Source: JACPNO01 sp963825405
GTDB lineage: Bacteria > Acidobacteriota > Terriglobia > Bryobacterales > Bryobacteraceae
Assembly: GCA_963825405.1 (NCBI GenBank)
Contig: CAWGTB010000010.1
Coordinates: forward strand, 62,001-126,000
Direction: 5' to 3'
DNA: 64,000 nucleotides
The notes beneath the pieces were generated by a model, which worked only from the letters and a program-made list of their open reading frames with translations, made no database searches and had not been told where the DNA came from. A program made the translations under genes and the position numbers. Below, in pieces: positions 18,330 through 28,321 of the stretch. Numbering within the stretch: the stretch's first letter is position 1; every line of letters starts with the position of its first letter.

Positions 18330-18788
18330 TTAGTGCTGGGGAGGCTGATAGGTTCCCGGTACCGCTCTGGCCGCGATCGCCAGGCGGTTCCAGGCATTGA
18401 TCGCGGCGATGGCCAGGGTTAAATCGGCCAATTCTTTTTCCGTGAAGGGAGCACGCGCTTTTTCATAAACTTCATCCGGCACGTGGCCTTCCTTGATGTT
18501 TGTCACCGCTTCGGTCCAAAGCAGAGCAGCGCGTTCGCGATCGTTGTAATAAGGCGATTCCTCCCACGCATCCAGTCCGTAAAGCCGCTGCTCGCTTTCG
18601 CCCAGAGCGCGCAGATCTTTCCAGTGCATATCGATGCAGTAGGCGCAGCCGTTTATTTGCGAGGCGCGCAACTTGACCAGCTCACGCAGCGAGGCCTCGA
18701 GACCCGATTGCTCCAGGTATTTCTCCACGCCCAGCATCGCAGCGTAGACGCCACGAGCATTTTTCAGATAATCAATTCGTGGCTCCAT
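18330..18788 (-). CDS. AhpD-like / carboxymuconolactone decarboxylase family protein
   Basis: The 152-residue helical protein has the diagnostic CXXC of the alkylhydroperoxidase AhpD core (INGCAYCIDMHWKDLRALGE). In the family this pair is a redox-active disulfide that reduces peroxides together with a thiol partner. The length matches single-domain AhpD-like proteins. The sequence NAWNRLAIAARAVPG near the end is typical of the family. It lies 3 bases after the Dabb gene and 4 bases before the YcaQ-like gene, consistent with one transcript. An antioxidant role is likely, but the physiological substrate is not known. Confidence 0.9.
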   Translation of the reverse strand: MEPRIDYLKNARGVYAAMLGVEKYLEQSGLEASLRELVKLRASQINGCAYCIDMHWKDLRALGESEQRLYGLDAWEESPYYNDRERAALLWTEAVTNIKEGHVPDEVYEKARAPFTEKELADLTLAIAAINAWNRLAIAARAVPGTYQPPQH

Positions 18789-18791
18789 GAC

Positions 18792-19166
18792 TCAGTTGGT
18801 GATGTCGCTGGTATTGCTCTCCTCGCGAACGGCCATGTAAGCTTCGTACCATTTCTTTTGCGCTGGGCTGTCGGCATAGTTCTTGAGCGCCTCTTCGCTG
18901 GCGAATTCCATCACGATGACGTGGCTGAAGCCTTCCGGAAGCTGCTTCTTGATGGGCCGGGTCCACACATGCGTGATGCCAGGATACTGCGACGGCAGAG
19001 CCTCGGCGCCTTTGATCGCAGCGGTGATTTGCGCCGGTGTTGCATCCGCCTTCCACTTAATCGAGATCACGTGGATTACGGTCTTCGGCTTGGTGTCGGC
19101 TGCAAACGCGCCCATCGCGATCAAAACGGCCCCGGCACAGGCGGTCAAGAATATTTTTCTAGTCAT
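18792..19166 (-). CDS. Exported Dabb (stress-responsive A/B barrel) domain protein
   Basis: The 124-residue product starts MTRKIFLTACAGAVLIAMGAF, a Sec signal ending near AFAAD. It continues with a dimeric alpha/beta-barrel domain (HVISIKWKADATPAQITAAI, THVWTRPI, HVIVMEFASEEALKNYADSPAQKKW). AAGGAG lies 5 bases before the ATG and overlaps the stop of the upstream serine-hydrolase gene. Dabb proteins are small ligand-binding or stress proteins with few known activities, and exported forms are common in Acidobacteria. Its position in a run with an AhpD-like and a YcaQ-like gene hints at stress defence, which is only an inference. Confidence 0.85.
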   Translation of the reverse strand: MTRKIFLTACAGAVLIAMGAFAADTKPKTVIHVISIKWKADATPAQITAAIKGAEALPSQYPGITHVWTRPIKKQLPEGFSHVIVMEFASEEALKNYADSPAQKKWYEAYMAVREESNTSDITN

Positions 19167-19175
19167 CGTCTCTCC

Positions 19176-20624
19176 TTAATGAAATAGTAGAACATCGTCA
19201 GGGCGCGACCCCTCGCAGTAACTCTCGCCGGTATACATCCGCACCACTTTTCCATTCTGCTCGACGAAACGAACCACTTCGCCGACGGCACCGCCGCCAG
19301 TCGAGTTTTCGATAGCGGAAGCGACCTCCGCCCAACGGCGTGAGGCCGGTCTGAATCTCCGGGATTGGTGCCCGCCGGATTGATCATCACCAGGCGTTGA
19401 TTCAGCTCGACGACTTGCGTGTCGCCGTTAGCGGCTGCGATACAGGCCCGCGAAACGGCTCCACGACGGATCCCACTCAACCGGTTTCGCGCCGCGGCCG
19501 CCGCCTTCGCCACGGCTTCGCCCACCGGTCTGCATCAGGTGATAGCGCGATGTCGGCCGGCACCGTGTCGTCGCCGTTGGTCAGCACGATCACGCCGACT
19601 TTGTCGTCCAACTGGATCAGCGTGTGAGTCATGTAGCCGGGGTAGCTACCGCCGTGCCCGACGTAGACCTTGTCTTTCTCCCGGTTCACCGCGAAGCCGA
19701 TGGCATTGCCGCGCTGCCAATTGTTTTCCAGCACGCGCACGCGATGCATCTCGCGCAGCGAGCCGGTGCTGAGAATCTGGCTACCGCTGGCGGTTCCTTT
19801 GCGGAATTGCAGCGAAACGAACTTGGCCATGTCCTCGACGGTGGACGTGAGCCCGGTTGCCGCCGCCATGCCGCGCGCATCCACAAACGGCATCTTCGCG
19901 CGCGAGCCGTCCGGCATTCTGCGGCCGTAGCCGGTTGCCAAGTCCGTCCACTTGCTGGTCGACGCTCGACGCATTCATGCCCAGCGGATCGAAGATATGC
20001 TGTCTGCACATAGTCGGCCCAGGTCTCACCGGAAACCGTTTCGACGATCATGCCGGCGAGCGTGAACGCCAGGTTGGAGTATTTCCAGCGGACTTCGGGC
20101 GGATACGCCGCCTGATGTCCGGCCACGAACTTCCGCACGCCGTCAGCCGTCGGGAAATCCAGTTCCGTCCAATGCGGACCGGCTTCGCGCGGCAGCCCGG
20201 CGCTATGTGTGAGCAGCTCTTCAATCGTGATCGGCGGATCGTCCGGCTCGGCGGGCTGCATTTTGAACCACGGCAGATATTTCGAGACCGGATCGTCCAG
20301 CCGCAGTTTGCCCGCTTCGCGCAATTGCATGATCGCGGTCGCGGTGAACAGCTTGCTGTGCGACGCCATGCGGAACTTCGTGGCGGGAGTCATCGGGCGT
20401 TTTCGCGTCGACGTCGGCAAAACCGAAGCCTTGCGCCCAGATCAGTTCCTGATCGTGCACCACGCCGACGGCAATGCCAGGCAGGCCGCGATACGCGATC
20501 TGTCCGCGAATCCAGCTGTCGAAGAGCCGCTCGGCGCCTTTGACGTCGGGATGATCGCCGACTCCAGCGTGCAGGCAAACGGCGAGCGAAAACGAGAGAG
20601 ACGAAACTCAGTGCTGCGCCGCAT
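19176..20624 (-). pseudogene. Serine hydrolase (class C beta-lactamase/DD-peptidase type), heavily frame-disrupted
   Basis: Joining frames gives one protein of about 480 residues. The pieces in order are an export signal (SFSLAVCLHAG), GLPGIAVGVVHDQELIWAQGFGFAD, the SXXK motif in FRMASHSKLFTATAIMQL, THSAGLPREAG, the YXN motif in RWKYSNLAFTLAGMIVE, IFDPLGMNASS, VGHGGSYPGYMTHTLIQ (the HxG-like box), and an end at EVVRFVEQNGKVVRMYTGES. Moving between pieces needs at least six single-base shifts, including ones near 20608, 20397, 20012, 19968 and 19510. All active-site motifs survive and the shifts are the only damage, which is odd for an old pseudogene. It heads the run with the Dabb, AhpD-like and YcaQ-like genes. 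Confidence 0.75.
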
Positions 20625-20766
20625 TGTTTCCTCCAGGGATTCCGTCCACTATATCGCGCCGTTGGTTCGAGGTAGCGCGCTATCCAAAATAGAAACCTGA
20701 GGCTAAATATTAGCGTCTATATCTGCTTGCGGCCCTCTTTTTAGGCAGAATGGTTCAAGGCACTGC

Positions 20767-23700
20767 ATGACGCGATCCGGATTTCTGCTGCCGGCGTTGG
20801 TTTGCGCTTCGCTTTGCGCGGCTGAATCCCAAACCGGTGTGGTTCGCGCGAACGGTGTCGCCGTCCCGGGCGCAACCGTAAGGGCAACGATGGGCGGCAC
20901 CACGCTTGCCACTATCACCGACGCCAGCGGCGAGTACAAATTGGACGGCATCACGAGCGGGGCATGGATTATCGAAGTCGAGATGTTCCGCTTTGAGCCG
21001 GCTCGCAAGGAAGTGCAGATCAGCGGGCCTTCGAATCTTGAATGGAACCTGGTGCTGCGCCCTGCTTATTCGGCCGCGCCACCAGCCACGGCTCCAAGCA
21101 CACCTCCGGTTGCAAGGCGCAACGGCCCCGGTCCGCCAGGCTCCGGACAGCGTGCGCCGGGCGATCGGCCGCGCGGTCCGCAGGGCGGGTTGAGAAACCG
21201 GCAGCCCGAGGACACACTCGCGGCCGCTGTCCCTGAGTTGACCAACCAGATCGAAGGCCAAGCGGGCGCCGGCGGCGTCGAAACCGTCGACCTACCGGCC
21301 GGCGTGCAAAGCGAGAGCGCGAACGATGCTTTTATGTTGAGCGGTACGCTAAGCCGTGGCCTTACAGCAAGTCGGCGGCGATCCCGGTGGCGACACGGTT
21401 CCCGGATTCGGACGAGGTCCGGGCGCGTTCGGCGATACTCCGGGGGCGCCGGGTTTCGGCGATTCGACGAATCCGAATGGTCCCGGGGGCGGCGGCCCTA
21501 CCGGCGCGCCTGGATTTGGCGGAGGTGGCGGCGGTCGCGGCGGCGGTTTTGGAGGAGGCGGCGGTGGTGGCCGGGGAAGTGGCGGAGGTTTTGGCGGCGG
21601 TGGCGCCCGGGCGCGCGCAGGCAATCGGCCCGGCGGAAGAAATCGGACGGATAACGGCCTCATCGGCAACCGCAGGAATCGCGGGCAGCAGGGGCTGCAT
21701 GGCATGGTGAACGTCGTCCTTCACAACTCTGTGCTGGATGCGCGCCCGTTCGCGGTCAATGGTCAGGAAGTGGCCAAGCCTTCCTATGCCAAGGAACGAT
21801 TCAGCGTGCAGATTGGCGGTCCCTTGATGATCCCGAAACTTTTCCGCCTGGAAAAAACCACGTTCGCTTTTAACTTCACCACCAACCGCGCCGACAATCT
21901 GAGCGCGCAAGTGGGCACGGTCCCGACTCTGCTTGAACGTACCGGGAATTTTTCGCTCTCGAACAATATTGTTTACGACCCCACCACCCGCGCGCCGTTG
22001 CCGGGCAACCAGATTCCGACCAGCCAGATCAGCCCGATCGCGCTTGGGTTGCTGAAATATTTTCCGCAGCCCAATCAGACCGGCTCGTGCTCGGCCAGCC
22101 TTTCGTCGGCGTGTGGTGCGCAGAATTTCCAGTTCACTACTACGGTGCCCAACAACAATGAAAGTGTCGGCCTGCGTCTGGGGCAAAGCATCGGCCGCAA
22201 CGATCGCCTGGCGCTCAATTTCCAGTTCCAGGACCGGTCCGCTGTGAACCCGCAAATTTTCGGTTTTCTGGATGACACCGCCGGCCGGGGAATCAGTTCC
22301 AGTTTGAGCTGGACCCACACGTTTGCGCCGCGCATCTTCAGCGTGGCCAGCATCAATTTCAATCGCAATCGCACCAACGCGCTGCCTTTCTTCGCCAATG
22401 GCACCAACGTGGCGCAGGAACTGGGCATTTCGGGCACCAGCGACAATCCGCTCAATTATGGTCCGCCCAATTTGAGCTTCACCAATTTCGCCAGCCTGTC
22501 GGACGGAAGCGCGTCCCTCACCCGCGTGCAAAGTACCACGTTTAACGAAGCCTTCACCTGGATGCGCGGCAAGCATTCGCTGCGTTTTGGCGGCTTATTC
22601 TCACGCACGCAGAACAATATTCAAACCGATTCCAACGGCCGCGGCACCGATAGTTTCACTGGCCTCGCCTCCAGCGGATTCGACGCCCAGGGCCAGCCGA
22701 TCGCCGGAACCGGTTTCGATTTCGCCGACTTTTTGCTGGGCTTGCCGAATTCAAGCTCGATTCGCTATGGCGACACCAGCACGTACTTTCGCAGCACAAA
22801 TTATTCTTTCTTCGGACTGGACGACTGGCGCATGCTGCCCAACTTCACCATCAATTTCGGCTTGCGCTACGAATACTTCGGCGTGCCTTACGAGTTGCGC
22901 GGCCACGAAAGCAATCTGGACATCGCTCCCGGACTCACCGCTGTCAGCCAGGTGATTCCCGGGCAAGCCGGGCCGTATAGCGGAACCTTTCCGCAAGGCA
23001 TGGTGAATCCCGACCGCAATAATTTCGCTCCGCGCATAGGTATCGCCTGGCGGCCCTGGCCTAAAGGCAAGACCGTGGTCCGTGCCGGCTATGGCTGGTA
23101 TTACAATGGCGGGGCCTACAACGGGTTCATGCGAAATCTGTCCGCCCAGCCACCTTTCGCCAACACGAATAGCATCATCACCAGCGCGGACTCGGTGCTC
23201 ACCCTGGCCGAAGCGTTCATCACCACCCCGCCCGGCAAGACCATCACCAATACCTGGGCCATCGATCGCTACTATCGCGTCCCTTATGCGCAAACCTGGA
23301 ACTTTTCCATTCAGCGCGATCTGCCCGGGCGCCTGGTGCTGCAGGCAACATATTTAGGGACGAAGGGAACCCGCCTCGATACACAGGAAATTCCCAATCG
23401 CGCACCGCCGGGATCGCCGCAGACCGCCGAACAACGGCGCATGATTGGCGACGCCATCGGTTTCGTATTTGAGGACTCCGATGCCGATTCGATTTATCAC
23501 TCGGCCCGGCTGTCGCTGATGCGCAGGTTCAGCCGCGGCATGTCGTTCAATATCAGCTACGTGTTCTCCAAGGCGATTGACGATGCCTCCACTTTCGGCG
23601 GCGGTGTGGCGCAAAACAGCGAGGACCTCCGCGCTGAGCGCAGCCTTTCGAATTTCGATCACCGCCATTCGCTAAGCACCACATATGTTCTGACCTCGCC

Positions 23701-24194
23701 ATTTGGCCATACCAGCCGCTTGTTGGCCCAGCATCATACGATGACCAAACTCTTGGAGGATTGGACGCTAAGCGGCGGCCTCTCGGCGCAGACCGGCGCG
23801 CCGCTGAACCCGCTGGTGGCCGGCAATCAATCGGATTCCGCCGGCACCGGAGCCAACGGAACTACTCGCCCTGACGCCTACCGGCGTGCCCATCGACTCC
23901 GGCAGCGGCTATTTCAACACGGCTGCGTTTGTTCTTCCCGTGCCGGGCCAGTTCGGAAACGCGGGGCGCAATACGATTACCGGCCCAGGGACGGTCGCGC
24001 TCAATGCGTCTTTCGGGCGGGGATTTGGGTTGGGGGAGCGCCGCAATCTGGAGTTCCGCTTCGATGGCACCAACGTTTTGAATCACGTGAATATTTCGAG
24101 TATTGGCACCACGGTGAATGCCGCGACTTATGGTCTGCCGCTCGCGTCCGGCGCGATGCGCAGCCTGGCGCTCACTTTACGATTTCGGTTCTAG
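20767..24194 (+). pseudogene. Oar-like TonB-dependent receptor with carboxypeptidase-regulatory-like N-domain, two frameshifts
   Basis: The product would be about 1140 residues. It has a signal peptide (FLLPALVCASLCAAESQ), then a carboxypeptidase-regulatory-like domain (GVAVPGATVRATMGGTTLATITDASGEY). A Pro-rich linker and a very Gly-rich segment (about 21480-21620) follow. The large outer-membrane barrel comes next (RFSVQIGGPLMIPKLF, FNFGLRYEYFGVPYE) and ends ALTLRFRF, a normal barrel terminus. The frame breaks near 21362 and 23876. Beyond the second break the C-terminus continues as PIDSGSGYFNTAAFVLPVPGQ. Family members import large substrates such as oligosaccharides or peptides in a TonB-dependent way. 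The stop is 5 bases before the VWFA gene. Confidence 0.85.
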
Positions 24195-24199
24195 AGACA

Positions 24200-26302
24200 A
24201 TGCGGACTGAAAAAATCTTCCTTCCGTCGATGCTGGTTGCCCTGCTGACCGCTCAGCAGACCAGCAGCCAGGATCAGGGCGCCGCCCGTTTCACATCCAA
24301 TACCAATCTGGTGGTGGTCGATGTCTACGCGCGCGACAAGTCGGGCAAGCCGGTCACCGATCTCAAGAAAGAAGACTTCACGATTCTGGAAGATGGCAAG
24401 CCGCAGGCGATCTCTGTTTTTGAATTGCAGCGCCTGGATGGCGTAGTGCTCCCAGCCATCGAGGAAAAACCCAAGACTCTCATCCAGCGCAATGTAGTTG
24501 TGCCCAAACCGCCGGCGCCGGCGCGGCCGCAAGGTCCGTTGAAATTTCAGGATCGCCGCCTCATGACGCTGTTTTTCGACTTTTCCTCGATGCAGCCCGA
24601 CGATCAGATTCGCGCCCAGGAAGCGGCGATCAAATTTCTACGCACGCAAATGACATCGTCCGATCTGGTGTCGATCATGGTGTACGGCGCCGCGGTTAAG
24701 ACTGTGGAAGATTTCACCGACGATCGTGATCGCCTGATCTCCGATATCCAAAAATTCCAGGTGGGTGCTGCCAGCGAAATGGCCGGCCTAGGCGACACCG
24801 GCACGGCTGCCGAAGGCGATGACACCGGCTCCTTCGTCGCAGACGAGACCGAATTCAATATCTTTAACACCGATCAGAAGCTGGCCGCGCTCGAATCGGC
24901 GGCGCGCCGGCTTGCCGTGTTTCCCGAGAAGAAGGCCTTAATCTATTTTTCCAGCGGTATCCCCAAGACTGGCGTCGAAAATCAGTCGCAATTGCGCGCG
25001 ACGGTGAACGCGGCCGTACGCGCCAACGTGGCTTTTTATCCGATCGACGCAACGGGCCTGGTGGCGGAAGCGCCTTCGGGCGATGCTAGCGTTGCGTCGC
25101 CCAAGGGGACAGGCGTCTTCACGGGATCCCATCAGCGCGGCCGTGTGGACGCCCGCAACGACCAGCAGGAGACGCTGGTCACCCTCGCGGCCGATACCGG
25201 CGGCAAGGCGCTGCTCGACAACAACGACCTGAGCCTCGGCATCGTGCAGGCGCAGACGGACATCAACAGCTATTACATCATCGGCTACTACAGCACCAAC
25301 GGCGCCAAAGATGGCCGCTATCGGCGTATTGACGTCAAGCTGGCCAACAAGCAATTGCAGGTCAAGCTCGAGCACCGCAACGGGTACTACGCCGACAAAG
25401 TGTTTGCGAAATTCAATTCCGCCGACAAAGAGCGCCAGTTGCAGGATGCGTTGATGCTGGGCGATCCGGTGAGCGAACTGCCTTTAGCTATTGAGGTGGA
25501 TCATTTTCGCATCGGTAAGGATCGCTACTTCGTCGCCATCGCGGTCAAGATTCCCGGCTCCGCGATCAGTCTGGCGAAGAAGGGCGATCGGGAATCGGTG
25601 GAGCTGGATTTCATCGGCCAGATTCGCGACAAGGCCGGCCGGCTGGTTACTGCCGTGCGCGACGGCATCACCGTCAAGCTCGATGACACCGCCGTTTCGC
25701 GCCTGGCGCGCCGCAATTTCCAATACGATACGGGTCTCACGCTGCCATCCGGCGAATATACCCTGCGGTTCCTGACGCGCGAGAATCTGAACGGCAAGAT
25801 GGGAACGTTCGAAACCAAGTTCACCGTGCCCGATGTGAACGCGGAGCTCAAGACGCTTCGCCTTAGCTCGGTGATCTGGTCGTCGCAGCGCGAGCCGCTG
25901 GCGGCAGCCGTAGGCACCGCCGATAAGAACAAGAAGAGCCTGGCCAATCATCCGCTGGTGCAGGATGGCGAGAAACTGGTCCCCAGCATTACGCGCGTTT
26001 TTCGCAAAGACCAGCGCCTGTATGTGTATCTCGAAGTCTACGATGCCGCCGTCGATGTCGCGCACAAAAATCCCAACGTCACCGCCGAACTGGTCCTGTA
26101 CCAGGGAGCAAAGAAAGCCTTCGAATCCAATCTGGTTCAGGCCACCACGCTCGCCGCCAATCGGCCCAATGTGATGCCGATGCAGTTCCAGGTGCCGCTC
26201 GCCAAACTCAATGCCGGCGCTTACACCGCGCAGGTGAATGTGGTGGATGAAGTGGGGCGGAAGTTCGCGTTTCCGAGAAGCACGCTCGTCGTGGTGCCTT
26301 AA
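24200..26302 (+). CDS. Secreted VWFA-related (acidobacterial type) protein
   Basis: The start is ATG 24200 (MRTEKIFLPSMLVALLTAQQ), which gives 700 residues with an export signal. The N-terminal part has the acidobacterial 'VWFA-related' hallmark, NLVVVDVYARDKSGKPVTDLKKEDFTILEDGKPQ. The von Willebrand A domain follows (RRLMTLFFDFSSMQPDDQ, ALIYFSSGIPKTG, ANVAFYPIDATGLV), then SYYIIGYYSTN and a beta-rich C-terminus. The MIDAS DxSxS sequence is only partly kept (FDFSSM). The preceding TonB receptor stops 5 bases upstream, so they are probably co-transcribed. A long open frame joins the two only because of the receptor's second frameshift. A role in surface protein interaction is inferred. Confidence 0.88.
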   Translation: MRTEKIFLPSMLVALLTAQQTSSQDQGAARFTSNTNLVVVDVYARDKSGKPVTDLKKEDFTILEDGKPQAISVFELQRLDGVVLPAIEEKPKTLIQRNVVVPKPPAPARPQGPLKFQDRRLMTLFFDFSSMQPDDQIRAQEAAIKFLRTQMTSSDLVSIMVYGAAVKTVEDFTDDRDRLISDIQKFQVGAASEMAGLGDTGTAAEGDDTGSFVADETEFNIFNTDQKLAALESAARRLAVFPEKKALIYFSSGIPKTGVENQSQLRATVNAAVRANVAFYPIDATGLVAEAPSGDASVASPKGTGVFTGSHQRGRVDARNDQQETLVTLAADTGGKALLDNNDLSLGIVQAQTDINSYYIIGYYSTNGAKDGRYRRIDVKLANKQLQVKLEHRNGYYADKVFAKFNSADKERQLQDALMLGDPVSELPLAIEVDHFRIGKDRYFVAIAVKIPGSAISLAKKGDRESVELDFIGQIRDKAGRLVTAVRDGITVKLDDTAVSRLARRNFQYDTGLTLPSGEYTLRFLTRENLNGKMGTFETKFTVPDVNAELKTLRLSSVIWSSQREPLAAAVGTADKNKKSLANHPLVQDGEKLVPSITRVFRKDQRLYVYLEVYDAAVDVAHKNPNVTAELVLYQGAKKAFESNLVQATTLAANRPNVMPMQFQVPLAKLNAGAYTAQVNVVDEVGRKFAFPRSTLVVVP

Positions 26303-26326
26303 CCAATCTGATATCATCGCACTGAC

Positions 26327-26602
26327 GTGCCTTGCCTCCTGTTGTTTGTTGTTCTGCTGTTTCCGCGTATAGCGCTGGTGTTGATCTGGCTCTTCTCGAC
26401 CTACTTGCAGCGCGCCTATCACGGTGTCTTGCTACTGCCGCTGCTTGGATTCCTCTTCCTGCCGCTCACCACGCTAGTCTATGCATGGGAATTGAACAGC
26501 CATATGCCGACGGCGGGTATCAATCTCTTGTGGCTGCTCATCGCGGTGATCATTGATCTCGGTGGACTCGGTGGCGGCGCGCATCGCCAATCGCAGCGTT
26601 GA
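26327..26602 (+). CDS. Small membrane protein, three transmembrane helices
   Basis: The 91-residue product starts at a GTG with no clear Shine-Dalgarno. A TATCAT hexamer lies 9 bases before the start. It is nearly all hydrophobic (PCLLLFVVLLFPRIALVLIWLF, VLLLPLLGFLFLPLTTLVYAW, INLLWLLIAVIIDLG) with a short basic tail. Small proteins of this pattern occur in many bacteria without a known role. Its TGA overlaps the TerC start (TGATG), so translation of the two is probably coupled. Confidence 0.75.
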   Translation: MPCLLLFVVLLFPRIALVLIWLFSTYLQRAYHGVLLLPLLGFLFLPLTTLVYAWELNSHMPTAGINLLWLLIAVIIDLGGLGGGAHRQSQR

Positions 26603-27285
26603 TGCCGTCGGGCAATCTTTCTCGCGTTCTCATCGACGGTTTCTCAATCGTCCTGATCGATCTTCTGCTGGCGGGGGACAACGCGCTGGTGATTGCGATG
26701 GCAGTGCGCGTGCTGCCTCCGCGCCAGCGGCGGATTGCCATCACGTTCGGCGCGGCTGCCGCGGTAGTGCTGCGCGTCGCCATCACCGTCGCTGCGGCAC
26801 GGCTTCTTGGTATCGAATTCATCAAGTTGGTGGGCGGCGCCTTCGTCATCTGGATCGCGGTGAAAGTTCTAGCCGATGCCAGCACGCCGCCGGCCGCTTC
26901 GCCTTCTCAAGGGCATTTTCTCAAGGCCATCTGGTTCATCGTTTTCGCCGACATTACCATGTCCATCGATAATGTTCTGGCGGTTGCCGGCGCGGCCAGG
27001 GGCAGCATCGAATTGATCATTTTCGGATTGTGCCTGAGCATTCCGTTCGTAGTATTTTCAAGCAATCTGATTGCGGTGCTGATGGATCGCTACCCGGCGA
27101 TCGTTTATTTGGGCGCGGCTATTCTTGGCAAAGTGGGAGGTGAAATGATACTTACCGATCCTTTCGTCGTGCGGACTTTGCATCCTTCCGAAGAGCTGAC
27201 CTACGTGGCCGAGGGATTGGCGGTGGCCGGTATCCTGATAGCTGGAAAATTGCTGAGCCGGCGCTCACGCGGTTCCGTCCAATGA
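26602..27285 (+). CDS. TerC family integral membrane protein (YjbE type)
   Basis: The 227-residue protein has about seven membrane helices and the paired acidic motifs of TerC proteins: LLAGDNALVIAMAV in helix two and FADITMSIDNVLAVAG in the second half. These aspartates are thought to take part in metal-ion binding. Relatives act in tellurite resistance and in Mn2+ export. I take ATG 26602 as the start, overlapping the stop of the small membrane protein. Its own stop overlaps the DinB/YfiT gene by ATGA. The transported ion cannot be told from sequence, and Mn2+ is the best guess. Confidence 0.88.
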   Translation: MPSGNLSRVLIDGFSIVLIDLLLAGDNALVIAMAVRVLPPRQRRIAITFGAAAAVVLRVAITVAAARLLGIEFIKLVGGAFVIWIAVKVLADASTPPAASPSQGHFLKAIWFIVFADITMSIDNVLAVAGAARGSIELIIFGLCLSIPFVVFSSNLIAVLMDRYPAIVYLGAAILGKVGGEMILTDPFVVRTLHPSEELTYVAEGLAVAGILIAGKLLSRRSRGSVQ

Positions 27286-27815
27286 TGGAAGCTCTGCAAT
27301 ATCCTATCGGCCGCTTTGGATGGGCGGGCGCATCGACTGCGGAAGAACGCGCGAGTTGGATCAAGATCATCGCGGGTACGCCTGCCGCGCTGCGCGATGC
27401 GATCACCGGTCTGCTGCCGGAGCATTTGGATGTCCGCTACCGCGAAGGCGGCTGGACCGTCCGGCAAGTGGTCCACCACTACGCCGATGATCACATGAAT
27501 ACCTATGTGCGCTTCAAACTCGCGCTGACAGAGAATGCGCCGCTGATCAAGGGCTATTCCGAAAGCGCATGGGCGGAACTGCCCGACGCCCGATCTGGCC
27601 CCGTCGAGCCCTCCTTGCAGTTGCTAGCCGCGCTACATGAGCGCTGGGTGACGGCATGGGAATCGCTCGGGGAAGCCGATTGGCAGCGCACTTTCGTCCA
27701 TCCCGTGCGCGGTGCGGTATCGCTCGATCACCTGGCTTCGCTCTACGCCTGGCATGGGCGGCACCACGTTACGCAGATCACCCGACTGCGGGAACGCAGC
27801 GGCTGGATGTTGTGA
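27282..27815 (+). CDS. DinB superfamily protein, YfiT/bacillithiol-transferase type
   Basis: The 177-residue protein is a four-helix DinB-like domain. It has the YfiT landmarks YPIGRFGWAG at the start, GGWTVRQVVHHYADDHMNTYVRFKLALTE with a first histidine, and YAWHGRHHVTQITRLRER with the HXXXH pair, so three metal-binding histidines are present. YfiT proteins are metal-dependent hydrolases or thiol transferases. The start overlaps the TerC stop. In the family it may detoxify electrophiles with a low-molecular-weight thiol, but no thiol-biosynthesis genes are in this window. Confidence 0.85.
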   Translation: MMEALQYPIGRFGWAGASTAEERASWIKIIAGTPAALRDAITGLLPEHLDVRYREGGWTVRQVVHHYADDHMNTYVRFKLALTENAPLIKGYSESAWAELPDARSGPVEPSLQLLAALHERWVTAWESLGEADWQRTFVHPVRGAVSLDHLASLYAWHGRHHVTQITRLRERSGWML

Positions 27816-27817
27816 GG

Positions 27818-28321
27818 CTACTCGTGACCGATCACTCTGCGTAGCTCTTTTTCAGGCGCCGAGAACATCGCCCGCGCCGGTCCCCATTTCGGCATGTAGT
27901 ACACGATGGAGCCGAAGGGAGTTTTGCTGTTAAAGCGAACCCGCACCAGGCGGCCGCGATACCACCAGACGGGTTCTACGACTTTGATTTCCTTAAACGG
28001 AATGCGCGCTTGCCGCCAGTAATTGGCGACCACGAGTTCATCGCCGCTATAGCCGACCCGCTGCAGGTGAATGGTCAACCACATCAACGGGACGGTGGCG
28101 ATCACGGCAAACCAGACGATGAACTTGAAACCGGGCGCGATGTGAATCTCGCCCGCCGTGGCGAATACGCTGAAGGGAAATCCCACCATGACCAGCAGCC
28201 ACGCAACCGGAAAAATGAGTTTGTTGAGGAAGGTCTGAATGGCGCCGGACAGCCAGATTGTGTGGCCCTCCACCTGAGGAGAGGAGACTTCGCCGAGCAT
28301 GACGTTATCGTAGCGGATCAT
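27818..28321 (-). CDS. Membrane protein with PH-like domain
   Basis: The 167-residue protein has two membrane helices at about residues 32-55 (LIFPVAWLLVMVGFPFSVFAT) and 66-84 (FIVWFAVIATVPLMWLTIHL). A beta-rich tail resembling a bacterial PH domain follows (VGYSGDELVVANYWRQARIPFKEIKVVEP). The ATG overlaps the TGA of the preceding gene, so the pair is translationally coupled. The stop is 2 bases from the stop of the convergent DinB gene. I do not recognise a specific function. Confidence 0.65.
   Translation of the reverse strand: MIRYDNVMLGEVSSPQVEGHTIWLSGAIQTFLNKLIFPVAWLLVMVGFPFSVFATAGEIHIAPGFKFIVWFAVIATVPLMWLTIHLQRVGYSGDELVVANYWRQARIPFKEIKVVEPVWWYRGRLVRVRFNSKTPFGSIVYYMPKWGPARAMFSAPEKELRRVIGHE

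Noticed and set aside
21362..22576. A 404-codon minus-strand frame opposite the TonB receptor
   Set aside because: The composition is that of an antisense frame in GC-rich DNA, and receptor motifs lie on the plus strand.
21356..26302. A 1648-residue open frame that would fuse the TonB receptor with the VWFA protein
   Set aside because: The true receptor C-terminus and stop are in another frame, and the VWFA gene has its own start and signal peptide.
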